Positions 23,601 to 33,205 of a stretch of 64,000 bases of DNA are shown piece by piece. Origin of the DNA: CAYILR01 sp964364175 (GTDB taxonomy: Bacteria > Bdellovibrionota > UBA1018); the NCBI GenBank assembly GCA_964364175.1, contig CAYILR010000011.1:1-64000 (forward strand), written 5' to 3'. The notes under the pieces are model-generated. The model searched no databases, was not told where the DNA came from, and saw only the letters and a list, made by a program, of their open reading frames with translations. Every line of letters starts with the position of its first letter. Within the stretch, counting starts at the first letter, position 1. The translations under genes were made by a program, and so were the position numbers.

Positions 23601-25112
23601 TTTATCATTAAACGCAGAATACGCAGATTTTGGACTCATGATTTTTTTCCAACGCAAAAACGCACGAGCGCTGTGAAATAGCTTGGTGTCAATATTATAA
23701 ACTGGTTTTGATGAGTCATATCCCCAAATCCTGTCTGCTTCCTGAGAAGGCAGCGGAGACTCGTACCTTGCATTTAGAAGAATTTGTTTAACTGCAAGAT
23801 CGACATTTATTTCTTTTTTTGATGACACTTTGTCGTTCGAACCAGCTCCATAAGCCGAACCAGCGGATGTATATGCTAAATCAATACGCATCATATTGGC
23901 ATAGTCCGCCAGAGGAGCCTCTCTGAAAATTCTTACGGGATCACGTCCAGCTCCTGTTTTTCTCATTTCGTAGGCCTCCGATAAAACAAATGCTGCCGCT
24001 CTAGAGGCATCAGCATCACCAAAAGTTTTGCTGAGTCTTCTCGCAAGATATGCGGCCATCCAGAAGTGATATGGCTTTCCGTTATTACAATGGGTTACCA
24101 ATTCTTTTGGGTAACTATAAGGATGCCCTGACTGAAAAGAGCGTTGATCTAAGATCGGAATGCTTTGAGCTATTGCTGCGAGCGCTACTTTGCTGACTTC
24201 CGAACCTCCCGGAAAAGCATCTAACCTATCTTGAATATTAGGCCCAGCAGTCGATAAAACACCTAAAACGTCCCATGTGTTCTCCTCTGCATCTGCATCC
24301 GACGATCCGGACTCCTTAAAGGAAGAATATAGATCATCGTAAAGATGCTGTTGTGCAAAAGAACCAGATTTAGCGAGCTGAATTATTTTCTGGGCAGCAC
24401 GCCGCAGTCCTGCTTCATATTTCGTGTCAGAAGTAACTTTCGAACAAAGATCAGGCAAACTGGTTAACGCATTTGGTCTCACCCATTCAAAAGCTTTTTC
24501 TGCGTGAGCCGCACAAGCGACAGTTTTAGCTGCAGAAATAAATCCACATAAACCAAGAAATCCTGATGACAACACTTCCTTAGAAATTCCAACTTCACTC
24601 AAGAAAAGAGACTCTCTGTCCTGAGAACTTATTGCTCTTTGCTCTACACTGGGTGCTTGAATATTTCCTGCGGGAGCACTACTCAAAAAATTTGATAACT
24701 GTTGTGGACCTCGCAAAGCTAATAAAGGAGGCTGTCTATTATAAAACATCCGATTGAACACTTTGTTTCTTACCTTTTCCGTTGGCGATAAGCCTTCGGC
24801 CCACACGTTTTCATTCCATAACTTTGATCTCTCCGGATTTACTAGATACTGCTCATATGTCTGGTCAGAAGGACCTTTCCGGCCTAGATAATCTTCTCTA
24901 TGTAAATTCGTAGTTGTCTCGCTGCAAAAACGAGCGGTACTTTGATAGGTCAACATCGCTCGAGAAATCTCAAACATATTCTCATTGAGCCCTGAAGCAG
25001 CTCTAGCTAGCTGAAAGTCATCCTTGCAGTAACAATCAGACACGCCCTCGGCCTGCGCGGTCACAGTAATAAAGATTGTCACAAATACAAATGCGAAACG
25101 ACCCTCACTCAA
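23598..25112 (-). CDS. secreted protein, unknown, in mobile patch
   Basis: The 504 residues start with a signal peptide (FAFVFVTIFITVTAQAEG) followed by CYCKDD. The remainder is mostly helical with cysteines at about 62, 197, 206 and 228. Codon choice is visibly AT-richer than in the neighbouring operons. No family recognised. The stop is part of repeat copy C, and copy D lies just beyond its 5' end, so the gene sits between two copies of the repeat like a cassette. Confidence 0.7.
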   Translation of the reverse strand: MSEGRFAFVFVTIFITVTAQAEGVSDCYCKDDFQLARAASGLNENMFEISRAMLTYQSTARFCSETTTNLHREDYLGRKGPSDQTYEQYLVNPERSKLWNENVWAEGLSPTEKVRNKVFNRMFYNRQPPLLALRGPQQLSNFLSSAPAGNIQAPSVEQRAISSQDRESLFLSEVGISKEVLSSGFLGLCGFISAAKTVACAAHAEKAFEWVRPNALTSLPDLCSKVTSDTKYEAGLRRAAQKIIQLAKSGSFAQQHLYDDLYSSFKESGSSDADAEENTWDVLGVLSTAGPNIQDRLDAFPGGSEVSKVALAAIAQSIPILDQRSFQSGHPYSYPKELVTHCNNGKPYHFWMAAYLARRLSKTFGDADASRAAAFVLSEAYEMRKTGAGRDPVRIFREAPLADYANMMRIDLAYTSAGSAYGAGSNDKVSSKKEINVDLAVKQILLNARYESPLPSQEADRIWGYDSSKPVYNIDTKLFHSARAFLRWKKIMSPKSAYSAFNDK

Positions 25113-25185
25113 GAATACCCCACCCCCAGAGACCTATCGTCACTTCTTGAAATCGACTTCACCTGATGCGCTGAAATGCAGAATG

Positions 25186-25221
25186 ACGCGGCGGGCATCA
25201 CTAAGTTGTCGGACACCTTTT
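25186..25221 (+). repeat. RAYT-associated repeat, copy D
   Basis: ACGCGGCGGGCATCA then CTAAGTTGTCGGACACC and TTTT; two differences from copies A and B. It lies in the divergent region between the genes at 23598 and 25254. Confidence 0.8.
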
Positions 25222-25253
25222 GGCGTTGCGCTGTTTTGCCGATCAGAAAATGT

Positions 25254-27608
25254 ATGACCTTGTTCCGCAGAGCGGGCGCCATTATTTTGTCGATGGGTTT
25301 GGGGCTTCAGCCCACGGTGCTTGTCCGCCCAGCGGAGGCACACGAGGACTGCGCTGAGTGCATCATGCAGCCCACCCCAGTTCTCAGTACGCCGCTCGAA
25401 GGATTCATGGGCAAAATGGAGTGTGGTTTCAATCCTATCATCGCCTCCACAGCCATAAAAAAATCCGCGCTTTCCAAGCTTTTTTCCTCCTGGCTCAGCC
25501 GTTCGGTCCCGATCCTCAATTCAACCTGGAAACCCGTACCTCTCACTCCCGCCCCGATCGATTTGCTTCTTCCAGCCCCTGATCAGCTGAATGCGCTCAT
25601 GCCTCTCTTGGCGTACGCGTCCAGATACGGGGGGGATGTAGCCAAGATCGCGGACAATATGAACGAAGGGGATCTGCAAAAACTTTGCGAGCAAGAAAAC
25701 AAAAAAGTGTGCGCGGCAGTTGTTGCGCTTCGTGGAATCAGGCTCGCGCGCCAGACTGCTGCTCACACAAAAGAAAAAATCAAAGAGACGCTAAAAAATC
25801 TTCGAGAGAAATGCGAGGCCGCTGGCCCGGTGCTTTCCTTGATCTTGCCGGGAGCCGGTTCGAATTTATGTGAGCTGATTCCCACTCCAGGATCGAGTTC
25901 AAACGCACGCCAAGCGCAGCAACAGCAGGAAAAAGAAGGCCAACTGACCGTGTTTCTGAAAGGACTCCTGGTTCCCTATCAGCTCAAACAAAATCGGGTT
26001 TCTTTGGACCGATTGAAGTACGAGAGCATCAGCATGCAAGCTGATCCCCGTCAGCCGGGAATCTATTATGCTTCCATAGCCATTGACGATATTGGGCTCA
26101 GTGGACATGCCGAGCTCAGTACAAAAAATCCACCTCCTACTTCGGTGATCTCTGACGGTGCATGGAACGTCAGCATGAAGCCGGGTCGTCGAACTTATGC
26201 AACAGTGGCTCTGAAAACCCAGTTGCAAGCGGACGGGACTTATCATTTTACGATTTTACCCGGCACGATGAACGTGAAATTAAATAACGAAGATTTCAAT
26301 GTCACGACCCAAACGCGTGATTTAAGCATGGTGTCGCAGTATACGGATCAAATTGTTTCAACGCTCAGCAAGGATATTTTGAGCAATCATTCGAACCTGA
26401 TTTCTTCGAAGGTCTCAGAGCTGGTGGCAAATAATACATCGCGAGGCCTGACAGGTCTTTTGGACTCCAAGCAAAACAACCTAATTATTCCTCATCCTTT
26501 GATGCCGGAATCCGTCCAGCGGACGGTTCTCAATACGATGATAGAAAAAGAAATAGGAGCCTGGGGGCAGGTCGAAGGTTTTTCCACGGACCTTCAAGCA
26601 GAAGTTTTTCGAGATCGGGTGGTGCGGTCTCGCGCTTATTTGAGGAATTTAAAAATGATCCTCGATGCTTCGCCTGATCTTGCTCCGGACGTTCAGGAAG
26701 ACTTGAAGCTGTACCAAGCACAGCTCCAGCGGCTTAAGAAGCAGCAGGAAGAAAACGGTGGCGATGACTTGAATTGGAAGCAGTATTTGGCGCGCATCTT
26801 GCCGATTGATTATTCCAAATCCAGGGTGGAGCTTCTGGACGGATTAATCAAAAGAACAGAACGCCTGCTCGATAAGACCCAGGCGCTCATGCAGTCCGGA
26901 AATGCTGGATCTCATTCGGGGACAATGGCCAGCACGCAGCTTCGTTTTTTCGAAAACCCTGAGCATCCGGATTATCTCTATATGGGAGCAGCCAGCTGCC
27001 CTCAGCAAGGGCAGTACTTGGATCCGAGCAAAAAAGAATTCCCGATTCAATTCCAAAATCCTCGGCTGGCCGCAGGATCTAAACCTGACTTCTCGGTCGC
27101 AGTGGACGCAAATGCCATCAATAATTATTTAAAAATCATGTTTGAAAATGGTTTGTTGGACGCATCTGTGACGGGGAGCGATTCGATTCGCTCGGTTCAG
27201 TTTCTCAAAGAACCTAAAATTGAAATCGGAGAGAATGGAAAGGTCACGGTTTCGATCAATGCGGCATTCGATAGCGCAGGTGTACCCAATCTCCTGACCA
27301 ACAACGTGGACGTGAAATTGGACGTGGAGCTGGGTCTATCTCCTGATCAAAAATCCCTCGCAGTCAAGCCACTCAAAACCAGCGTGTCGCTGAATGTGAG
27401 AGACCACAAAATTCAGAGTTATCTTTCGGAGTGGATCCTCAAAGTGCCCGTCAATCTGTTTTTACCGATCGCTAAGCCGAGCAATCGCCAAATTGGCCAG
27501 CAAATCAACGACCAGGCCAGGGTCCCTCATGTCGTGACAAATTATACCAAAAACCTTCATCTCGAAACATCTCACGGTGCGGTGTTTTTGACTGGGGATA
27601 TTCAGTAG
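25254..27608 (+). CDS. large secreted protein, unknown
   Basis: This encodes 784 residues from the ATG at 25254. The frame opens earlier (25176) but that part lies across repeat D, so the inner start is preferred; the start MTLFRRAGAIILSMGLGLQP begins a signal peptide. Residues about 170-215 form a Lys/Glu-rich coiled coil. Residues 230-380 and 650-770 are predicted all-beta with amphipathic strands (VKLDVELGLSP, VSLNVRDHKIQSYL) that could be TULIP or lipid-binding barrels; this is a guess. Only a 34-base gap to hisC. Role unknown. Confidence 0.75.
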   Translation: MTLFRRAGAIILSMGLGLQPTVLVRPAEAHEDCAECIMQPTPVLSTPLEGFMGKMECGFNPIIASTAIKKSALSKLFSSWLSRSVPILNSTWKPVPLTPAPIDLLLPAPDQLNALMPLLAYASRYGGDVAKIADNMNEGDLQKLCEQENKKVCAAVVALRGIRLARQTAAHTKEKIKETLKNLREKCEAAGPVLSLILPGAGSNLCELIPTPGSSSNARQAQQQQEKEGQLTVFLKGLLVPYQLKQNRVSLDRLKYESISMQADPRQPGIYYASIAIDDIGLSGHAELSTKNPPPTSVISDGAWNVSMKPGRRTYATVALKTQLQADGTYHFTILPGTMNVKLNNEDFNVTTQTRDLSMVSQYTDQIVSTLSKDILSNHSNLISSKVSELVANNTSRGLTGLLDSKQNNLIIPHPLMPESVQRTVLNTMIEKEIGAWGQVEGFSTDLQAEVFRDRVVRSRAYLRNLKMILDASPDLAPDVQEDLKLYQAQLQRLKKQQEENGGDDLNWKQYLARILPIDYSKSRVELLDGLIKRTERLLDKTQALMQSGNAGSHSGTMASTQLRFFENPEHPDYLYMGAASCPQQGQYLDPSKKEFPIQFQNPRLAAGSKPDFSVAVDANAINNYLKIMFENGLLDASVTGSDSIRSVQFLKEPKIEIGENGKVTVSINAAFDSAGVPNLLTNNVDVKLDVELGLSPDQKSLAVKPLKTSVSLNVRDHKIQSYLSEWILKVPVNLFLPIAKPSNRQIGQQINDQARVPHVVTNYTKNLHLETSHGAVFLTGDIQ

Positions 27609-27642
27609 CGCAAGACTCGAATTAGCGTTACAACTTCGGCGT

Positions 27643-28767
27643 ATGCACTCGTTTCCGATCCCAGAACATATTCAAAAACTGGTGCCGTATGTGCCAGGAA
27701 AACCCATCGAGGAAACTCAACGGGAATATGGTCTCAAGCGGGTCATCAAGCTCGCGTCGAACGAGAATCCGTTAGGCCCTTCACCCCGAGCGCTTGCGGC
27801 GATCAAAAAAGCGTTAAAAAACCTCCAGCTTTATCCGGATGCGACGGGGTTCCACCTCAAGAGAGCAATTGCCAAATACCTCAAGGTCGAAGCAAAACAG
27901 ATCCTGCTCGGCAACGGCTCCAACGAAGTCATTGATCTGATTTTCCAGACTTTTTGCATGCCGGGCGATAAAATGGTGACCTCGCAAGCAGCCTTTCTCG
28001 CCTACGCCATCGGAGCGCAGTCTCACGGCCTGCAAACGATTTTCACGCCGCTGACAGCTGACTTGCGATTTGATCTCGATGAGATGCTCAAGGTGATTCA
28101 TTCGGATTTCAAGGTGAGGATGGTTTTCATCGCCAATCCCAACAATCCGACGGGGACCTACGTGACTCGACAGGAGCTGGAGCGTTTTCTGGCCGAGGTG
28201 ACTTCTCTTTCGGGGCGTTCTGTTCTGGTGATCATCGATGCTGCTTATCAGGAGTACATCACGGCGAGGGATCTGCCAGACCCGCTCGAGTATGTTCGCA
28301 AGTATCCTCAGGTGATGATTCTGAGAACTTTCTCCAAGGTCTACGGAATGGCAGGATTGCGTTTGGGGTACGGAGTCGGACACCCTGATTTGATCGGAAT
28401 GATGGAGAGGGCTAGGGAACCTTTCAATGTGAACTCGCTGGCGCTAGTCGCGGGGATTGAGGCGCTCAAGGATGTGGCTTTTGTCAAAAAAACGCTGAAG
28501 GCCAATCGCACGGGAATGAAATTCCTGGAAAAAGAATTTCGAAAAATGGGTTTGAAATACTGGCCGAGCCAGGGGAATTTTTTCCTGGTGGATGTCGAGA
28601 AGAAATGCGGAAAAACCGGCCCCGAAATTTTTCAAGAGTGCCTGAAACACGGCGTGATTTTCAGACCCGTAGTGAACTACGGATTTGAGGGGGCGCTTCG
28701 GATCAGTGTCGGGACGATGGAAGAGAATCGGATGGCGGTCAGAGTTTTGAAGAAGGTTTTGTCATGA
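27643..28767 (+). CDS. hisC: histidinol-phosphate aminotransferase
   Basis: The 374 residues are a fold-type I PLP aminotransferase: ASNENPLGPSP at 38-48, GNGSNEVID at 90-98, FIANPNNPTGT at 162-172 and the Schiff-base region TFSKVYGMAGLRLGYG with Lys232. The order and spacing match HisC, which transaminates imidazole-acetol phosphate with glutamate in histidine synthesis; it may also act on prephenate or aromatic oxoacids. It overlaps cmk as ATGA and heads a run of co-oriented genes. Length is normal for the family. Confidence 0.9.
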   Translation: MHSFPIPEHIQKLVPYVPGKPIEETQREYGLKRVIKLASNENPLGPSPRALAAIKKALKNLQLYPDATGFHLKRAIAKYLKVEAKQILLGNGSNEVIDLIFQTFCMPGDKMVTSQAAFLAYAIGAQSHGLQTIFTPLTADLRFDLDEMLKVIHSDFKVRMVFIANPNNPTGTYVTRQELERFLAEVTSLSGRSVLVIIDAAYQEYITARDLPDPLEYVRKYPQVMILRTFSKVYGMAGLRLGYGVGHPDLIGMMERAREPFNVNSLALVAGIEALKDVAFVKKTLKANRTGMKFLEKEFRKMGLKYWPSQGNFFLVDVEKKCGKTGPEIFQECLKHGVIFRPVVNYGFEGALRISVGTMEENRMAVRVLKKVLS

Positions 28768-29471
28768 TGGGAATTCCTAAGATGGGACCTGTTGTAGCAA
28801 TTGATGGTCCGGCAGGAACGGGCAAGAGCTCAGTCACCAAAAGACTGGCGGATGTTTTGGGATTCACGCATGTGGATACCGGAGCTCTCTATCGTGCGTT
28901 GGCTTATTTCTTGATCGAGCAGAAGGGCTTTAAGTTCGGCTCTCCAGAATTTTTGGAACAAGCCAAGCCGATTTCGCACGAGATTCACCTGGAGTTTCGT
29001 CGGATGCCCGAAAAAACTCCTGCAAATCGCATTTTCGCCAATGGAAAAGACGTCACTTCTTATATTCGAACGCCTGAGATCAGCATGGCTGCATCAGCAG
29101 TATCAGGAGTTCCTGAGGTACGAGCAGCGTTGCTGGGTTTGCAGCGGCGTTTGGGATGCGCTGGCAAGACGATTTTGGAAGGCCGAGACATCGGGACCGT
29201 GATTTTCCCCGATGCGGATGTGAAATTTTTTCTGAACGCTTCGGTGGAAGAGCGGGCTAAACGCCGCTTGGCGGAACTCGAGGCGACAGGAGCGGACGCA
29301 CTGTCGTTTGAGGAGCTCAAAAAGCAAATTCAAAAGCGGGACCACGATGATTCAACGCGGGCAGTCGCTCCTCTGAAGCGGGCTACGGATGCGATTGAGA
29401 TCGATACCAGCAAAATGACTCTCGACGAAGTCGTGAGCTTGATGGAAAGTAAAATACGTGAGCGAATTTGA
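28764..29471 (+). CDS. cmk: cytidylate kinase
   Basis: The 235 residues phosphorylate CMP and dCMP with ATP. The P-loop GPAGTGKSS is at 15-23, HVDTGALYRALAYF follows and the LEGRDIGTVIFPDADVKFFL segment and R-rich lid (ERAKRRLAELEATG) are all conserved. Start at the ATG overlapping the hisC stop; the next ATG three bases on is equally usable. Nucleotide metabolism in the cytosol. Confidence 0.95.
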   Translation: MMGIPKMGPVVAIDGPAGTGKSSVTKRLADVLGFTHVDTGALYRALAYFLIEQKGFKFGSPEFLEQAKPISHEIHLEFRRMPEKTPANRIFANGKDVTSYIRTPEISMAASAVSGVPEVRAALLGLQRRLGCAGKTILEGRDIGTVIFPDADVKFFLNASVEERAKRRLAELEATGADALSFEELKKQIQKRDHDDSTRAVAPLKRATDAIEIDTSKMTLDEVVSLMESKIRERI

Positions 29472-30555
29472 TGAAAGGAAAACGCGGGTCCTGGTCGTTC
29501 GTCCTGACCGACTCGGAGACGTGCTTTTATCCACGCCTGTTTTGAGTGTTTTGCGGCAGAACATGCCACAGGCTCTGATTACGATGATGATTCGGGCAGA
29601 AGTCGCGCCGATCATTCGGGGGCTGCCTGTCCTCGATGATACGATGATTTATGATCCGCTGGTGGCACATGCTGGCGTGCGTGGATTTTTTCGGCTGGTG
29701 GGTGAGCTTCGTCGGCGCAAATTCCGCATCGCGATTGTGCTCAACTCGCAGTGGAAGATCGCAGCAGCATTGTTTCTGGCGCAAATTCGATATCGCATCG
29801 GCCCTTTGAGCAAGCCTCATTCGTTTCTTTTTTTCAATCGAGGGATGCGACAGGCTCGATCCAAAGTTGAAATGCACGAGGCGGATTACAATATCCAACT
29901 TTTGAGGCGGCTGGGGATTCGAGTCGATGCGAGACGAGTTCCCACGATGGTTTCAGTCCCTGAGAGTTCTGCACAAGCAGCGCAGGACTGGCTTTCGGCG
30001 CAGGGGTGGAATCGCAACGAGCCATTGATTGTCGTGCACCCCGGAATGGGTGGCTCTGCACTGAACTGGCCTCTCAAACACTACGCAGAATACATCAAAG
30101 TCTTGTCCAACGAAGGCAAACAAGTTTTGGTCACTGGCGGCCCTGCCGAGAGCGCCCTTCTCCAAGAAGTAGGAACCCTTTTGGGAGAGACCGTGCGGAA
30201 GGTTTGGTTTTATGGAGGAGCCGAGGCGAAGAGCGTGGATTTTCTCGCGGGCCTGCTTCAATGTGCAAGCCTCATGGTGGCTTCGAGTACGGGACCTATG
30301 CATTTGGCAGTAGCACTGGGAAAACCGGTTCTGACTTTCTATTCAGGAGTCCGGGTGCAGAGTGCGATTCGTTGGGGACCCTATGTACAGGATGATGATT
30401 CGGCCAGCGTTTTGGTTCCGGAAGTATTTTGCGGCCAGGAATTTCATTGTATTGGGCCGTTGTGCAATTATTATCCCTGCATGCCGATGCTGAGTGTTGC
30501 GCAGGCGCTGGAAGAAACCCAGGTTTTGTTGTCTCGAACCCGAACTACGAAATGA
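29458..30555 (+). CDS. glycosyltransferase family 9 (LPS heptosyltransferase)
   Basis: This 365-residue protein starts from GTG and overlaps cmk by 14 bases. The N-terminal VLVVRPDRLGDVLLSTPVLS and the C-terminal LMVASSTGPMHLAVALGKP are the two hallmark segments of the GT9 heptosyltransferase family (WaaC/WaaF type). These transfer ADP-heptose to the LPS inner core at the cytosolic face. The neighbouring heptose kinase supports the role. Which heptose is added is not resolved. Confidence 0.9.
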   Translation: MSEFDERKTRVLVVRPDRLGDVLLSTPVLSVLRQNMPQALITMMIRAEVAPIIRGLPVLDDTMIYDPLVAHAGVRGFFRLVGELRRRKFRIAIVLNSQWKIAAALFLAQIRYRIGPLSKPHSFLFFNRGMRQARSKVEMHEADYNIQLLRRLGIRVDARRVPTMVSVPESSAQAAQDWLSAQGWNRNEPLIVVHPGMGGSALNWPLKHYAEYIKVLSNEGKQVLVTGGPAESALLQEVGTLLGETVRKVWFYGGAEAKSVDFLAGLLQCASLMVASSTGPMHLAVALGKPVLTFYSGVRVQSAIRWGPYVQDDDSASVLVPEVFCGQEFHCIGPLCNYYPCMPMLSVAQALEETQVLLSRTRTTK

Positions 30556-30565
30556 GTCAGTCCTT

Positions 30566-31615
30566 ATGAGCAAATCTCCTAAAAAGAAAACCCGGTCTCT
30601 TCCTCCTCAGTCTTGGGAGATGAAAAAGCTGGAGCGGATCCTGGATAAATTTTCAGGATTACGAATCGGTGTCATTGGCGATGTAGGTGTGGATCGCTAC
30701 ACCATCGGGACTGTGGAGAGGATTTCGCCCGAAGCCCCAGTACCGATTGTTTTCGTGCAAGAAGAGAAGTTGAAGTTGGGTCTTGCTGCGAACGTTGCAG
30801 ACAATATCGTGGCGTTGGGGGCTACACCGGACTTAGTCGGAGTAGTCGGGAAAGATCGTGGAGCGGATGATTTCTACGGTTTGATTAAGAAAAATAAAAT
30901 TCCCTCTCAGCGGATTTTTTCCGACACGCAACGCAAGACGATTTTGAAGGAACGCATCGTTAGTGATCGTCAACAGCTCCTACGCGTGGATTACGAAAGT
31001 GTCGAACCATTGTCGAGTGCGACGGAAAAACAGATTGCACAGCAGATACCGGAATTCGTTCGCGGCTGTTCTGCGCTGATTATCGAAGATTATGCCAAAG
31101 GTTTGCTGACACCACTACTCGCAAAAAGTGTTTTGGAAGAAGCACGAAAATCCAAATGCTGGGTGGCGGTGGATCCGAATCGGAAAACAGCACTAGAGCT
31201 ATATCGTGGCGCGAATTTACTGACTCCCAATTTGAAGGAAGCCGAGAACCTTTCGGATATTTCAATCACCGATGAGCGCACACTTTTGCAAGCGGGTGAA
31301 ATTATTTTGCAAGAGGCGCAGGCCGAGAGTGTCGTGATCACACGCGGAAAAGAGGGGATGGCTCTTTTTCAAAAAGGTGAATCCGATGTCTGGTTGATTC
31401 CCACATTCGCGCGTGAGGTTTACGATGTGTCGGGCGCGGGGGACACGGTGATTGCAGTACTGACGCTTGCGCATTCGGCGGGAGCGAGTTTGGAAGATGC
31501 TGCGGTATTGGGGAATCTGGCTGCAGGTGTCGGCGTGGGCAAGCGAGGTACGGCAACCGTTACTCGAGATGAGATAGTGAAAATGATGCAATGGTTCCAA
31601 AAGGAGTACGCTTAG
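30566..31615 (+). CDS. heptose-7-phosphate kinase (HldE kinase domain, RfaE1)
   Basis: The 349 residues have the PfkB kinase signature: GVIGDVGVDRYTIGTVERISPEAP at the substrate site and DVSGAGDTVIAVL near the end for ATP and catalysis. It corresponds to domain I of HldE, which phosphorylates D-glycero-D-manno-heptose 7-phosphate at C1. The cytidylyltransferase-like second domain of the bifunctional enzyme is absent, so a separate HldC-like partner is needed. The inner ATG at 30566 fits a start 10 bases after the previous stop. Adjacent to the heptosyltransferase, consistent with LPS core. Confidence 0.9.
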   Translation: MSKSPKKKTRSLPPQSWEMKKLERILDKFSGLRIGVIGDVGVDRYTIGTVERISPEAPVPIVFVQEEKLKLGLAANVADNIVALGATPDLVGVVGKDRGADDFYGLIKKNKIPSQRIFSDTQRKTILKERIVSDRQQLLRVDYESVEPLSSATEKQIAQQIPEFVRGCSALIIEDYAKGLLTPLLAKSVLEEARKSKCWVAVDPNRKTALELYRGANLLTPNLKEAENLSDISITDERTLLQAGEIILQEAQAESVVITRGKEGMALFQKGESDVWLIPTFAREVYDVSGAGDTVIAVLTLAHSAGASLEDAAVLGNLAAGVGVGKRGTATVTRDEIVKMMQWFQKEYA

Positions 31616-33094
31616 TTGCGATACTTGGGATGGATTGCTTTGTTCTGGAGCGCCGCTGCGTTTGCGGACACCGGCGTGTTAAAGTGGGCAGCTGATCCCG
31701 AGAGCGGAGCGCCCTATTCATTTTATGATCCGCAAAATCCCGAGGTCATGAAGGGATACGAGCTCGAGATCGTCCGAGCCTTGGCAGCTGAAATGGGATT
31801 ACGGCCCGAATTCGTGCAGAACTCCTGGGACGGACTGATTCTCGGGTTGCAGCGGGGTGCATACGATATCGCGATCAATGGCATCGAGATCACCGAGGAT
31901 CGAAAGAAGGAAGTTCTTTTCACTTCGCCCTATTATGTCACGGGCGAGCGATTGACGGTTTTGAAAGAAAATCTCGATATCACGAAATTGGAGGATGTGC
32001 GGGGCAAGGCGGTGGGGACGCTAAAGTACTCGGTGGCTCAGCGGATGCTGGATTCCATGGGCGGGGTGGATGTTCGCTCCTATGACAGCGAATTGAACGC
32101 CTACGAGGACCTGCTCAATCATCGTACACAAGCTGTATTTATCGATGATCCCATTGCGCTTTATTATGCGGACACGAATCCAGCTTTCAAGAGCACGGGA
32201 AATCTCGTGGGTCGGCTGGAGTACGGGATCGCCGTGAACAAAACTCGCCCCGAATTTTACCGGTCGTTTCAAGCAGCATTGGAGAAAATTCGCGACAACG
32301 GGAAGCTTCGGACCATCCTCGAGCGGTGGAAAATGTGGAATCGAGCGACCGCGGAGGAATTTGGGCAGGACTCGGTGGCGCGATCGGCACCCGTGGAATT
32401 CGAAAGCTATGTTCAAACGAAAGATCAGTCGTCCGGTTGGAAGCGAAAACTCGGACTCTATTGGATGACGTTGCCGATTTTGCTCAAAGGCGCATGGATG
32501 ACGTTGCAGATTTCGGTGCTGTCGATGTTGCTCGCGACGGTTCTGGGATTGGGATTGGCGTTGGTTCGGTTGTATGGGCCGGGATGGAGTGCTGCACTGG
32601 TGACATTGTATGTGGAAATCATGCGGGGGACGCCACTTTTGATTCAGCTTTTCATCATTTTCTACGGACTACCGAAAATCGGGTTGGAATTTTCTGCCTT
32701 CACTGCAGCAGTCATTGGGTTGGGGATGAACTATGCAGCCAATGAATCCGAAAACTACCGCGCAGGGTTTCAGGCGATTCCCCGTGCTCAGACCGAGGCG
32801 GCGCATTCCTTGGGACTGTCGCGATGGCAGACGATTCGCCTGATTTTGTTCCCCCAGGCGATGCGAATCGTCCTGCCGCCAATTACGAATGATTTTATTG
32901 CACTGATCAAGGACTCATCGCTCGTTTCCGTGATCACGATGACAGAATTGACCAAGGCGTATGGCCAGATGGCGTCGACGCACTATGATTATCTGGGGAT
33001 CGGAATTATCGTAGCGGTCATTTACTTGCTGCTGGGGTTGCCTTGGGTGAGGTTGTCTCAATGGCTGGAGAAAAAAAATTACGCTAAATCATGA
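31616..33094 (+). CDS. amino-acid ABC transporter, fused binding protein and permease
   Basis: The 492 residues start at a TTG with GGAG nine bases upstream. A signal peptide (ALFWSAAAFA) leads into a solute-binding domain (about 20-255, with VKGYELEIVRALAAEMG-type and FTSPYYVTGERLTVL segments), then a permease (about 285-485) with the EAA-loop AQTEAAHSLGLSRWQTIRLILFPQAMRIVLPP. Such fusions occur in the polar amino acid uptake family (GlnP-like). The ATPase is not encoded next to it, so it must be elsewhere. Signal at N-terminus would put the binding domain outside the inner membrane, tethered. Confidence 0.9.
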   Translation: MRYLGWIALFWSAAAFADTGVLKWAADPESGAPYSFYDPQNPEVMKGYELEIVRALAAEMGLRPEFVQNSWDGLILGLQRGAYDIAINGIEITEDRKKEVLFTSPYYVTGERLTVLKENLDITKLEDVRGKAVGTLKYSVAQRMLDSMGGVDVRSYDSELNAYEDLLNHRTQAVFIDDPIALYYADTNPAFKSTGNLVGRLEYGIAVNKTRPEFYRSFQAALEKIRDNGKLRTILERWKMWNRATAEEFGQDSVARSAPVEFESYVQTKDQSSGWKRKLGLYWMTLPILLKGAWMTLQISVLSMLLATVLGLGLALVRLYGPGWSAALVTLYVEIMRGTPLLIQLFIIFYGLPKIGLEFSAFTAAVIGLGMNYAANESENYRAGFQAIPRAQTEAAHSLGLSRWQTIRLILFPQAMRIVLPPITNDFIALIKDSSLVSVITMTELTKAYGQMASTHYDYLGIGIIVAVIYLLLGLPWVRLSQWLEKKNYAKS

Positions 33095-33103
33095 AAGAAA
33101 ATA

Positions 33104-33147
33104 TGTGGACGTGCCCCGAACTCTCGGAGACAACAGTCTGCTCCACA
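33104..33147 (+). other. compact structured RNA candidate after the transporter gene
   Basis: The 44 bases can fold as a three-way junction: outer stem TGTGGA with TCCACA (33104-33109, 33142-33147), stem CCGA with TCGG (33116-33127) and stem AGAC with GTCT (33128-33139), each with a 4-base loop. It begins 10 bases after the transporter stop. Terminator, leader structure or chance are all possible. Confidence 0.35.
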
Positions 33148-33205
33148 TTTTCAATCTGAGAATATTTGATGACTTGAATTTCAAGAACACAAGGAGGTGT
33201 CGTTT

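Noticed and set aside
20946..25221. Integron attC or CRISPR array reading of the four repeats
   Set aside because: Only four copies with irregular spacing of hundreds to thousands of bases, no integrase, no folded attC stem and no spacers of uniform length.
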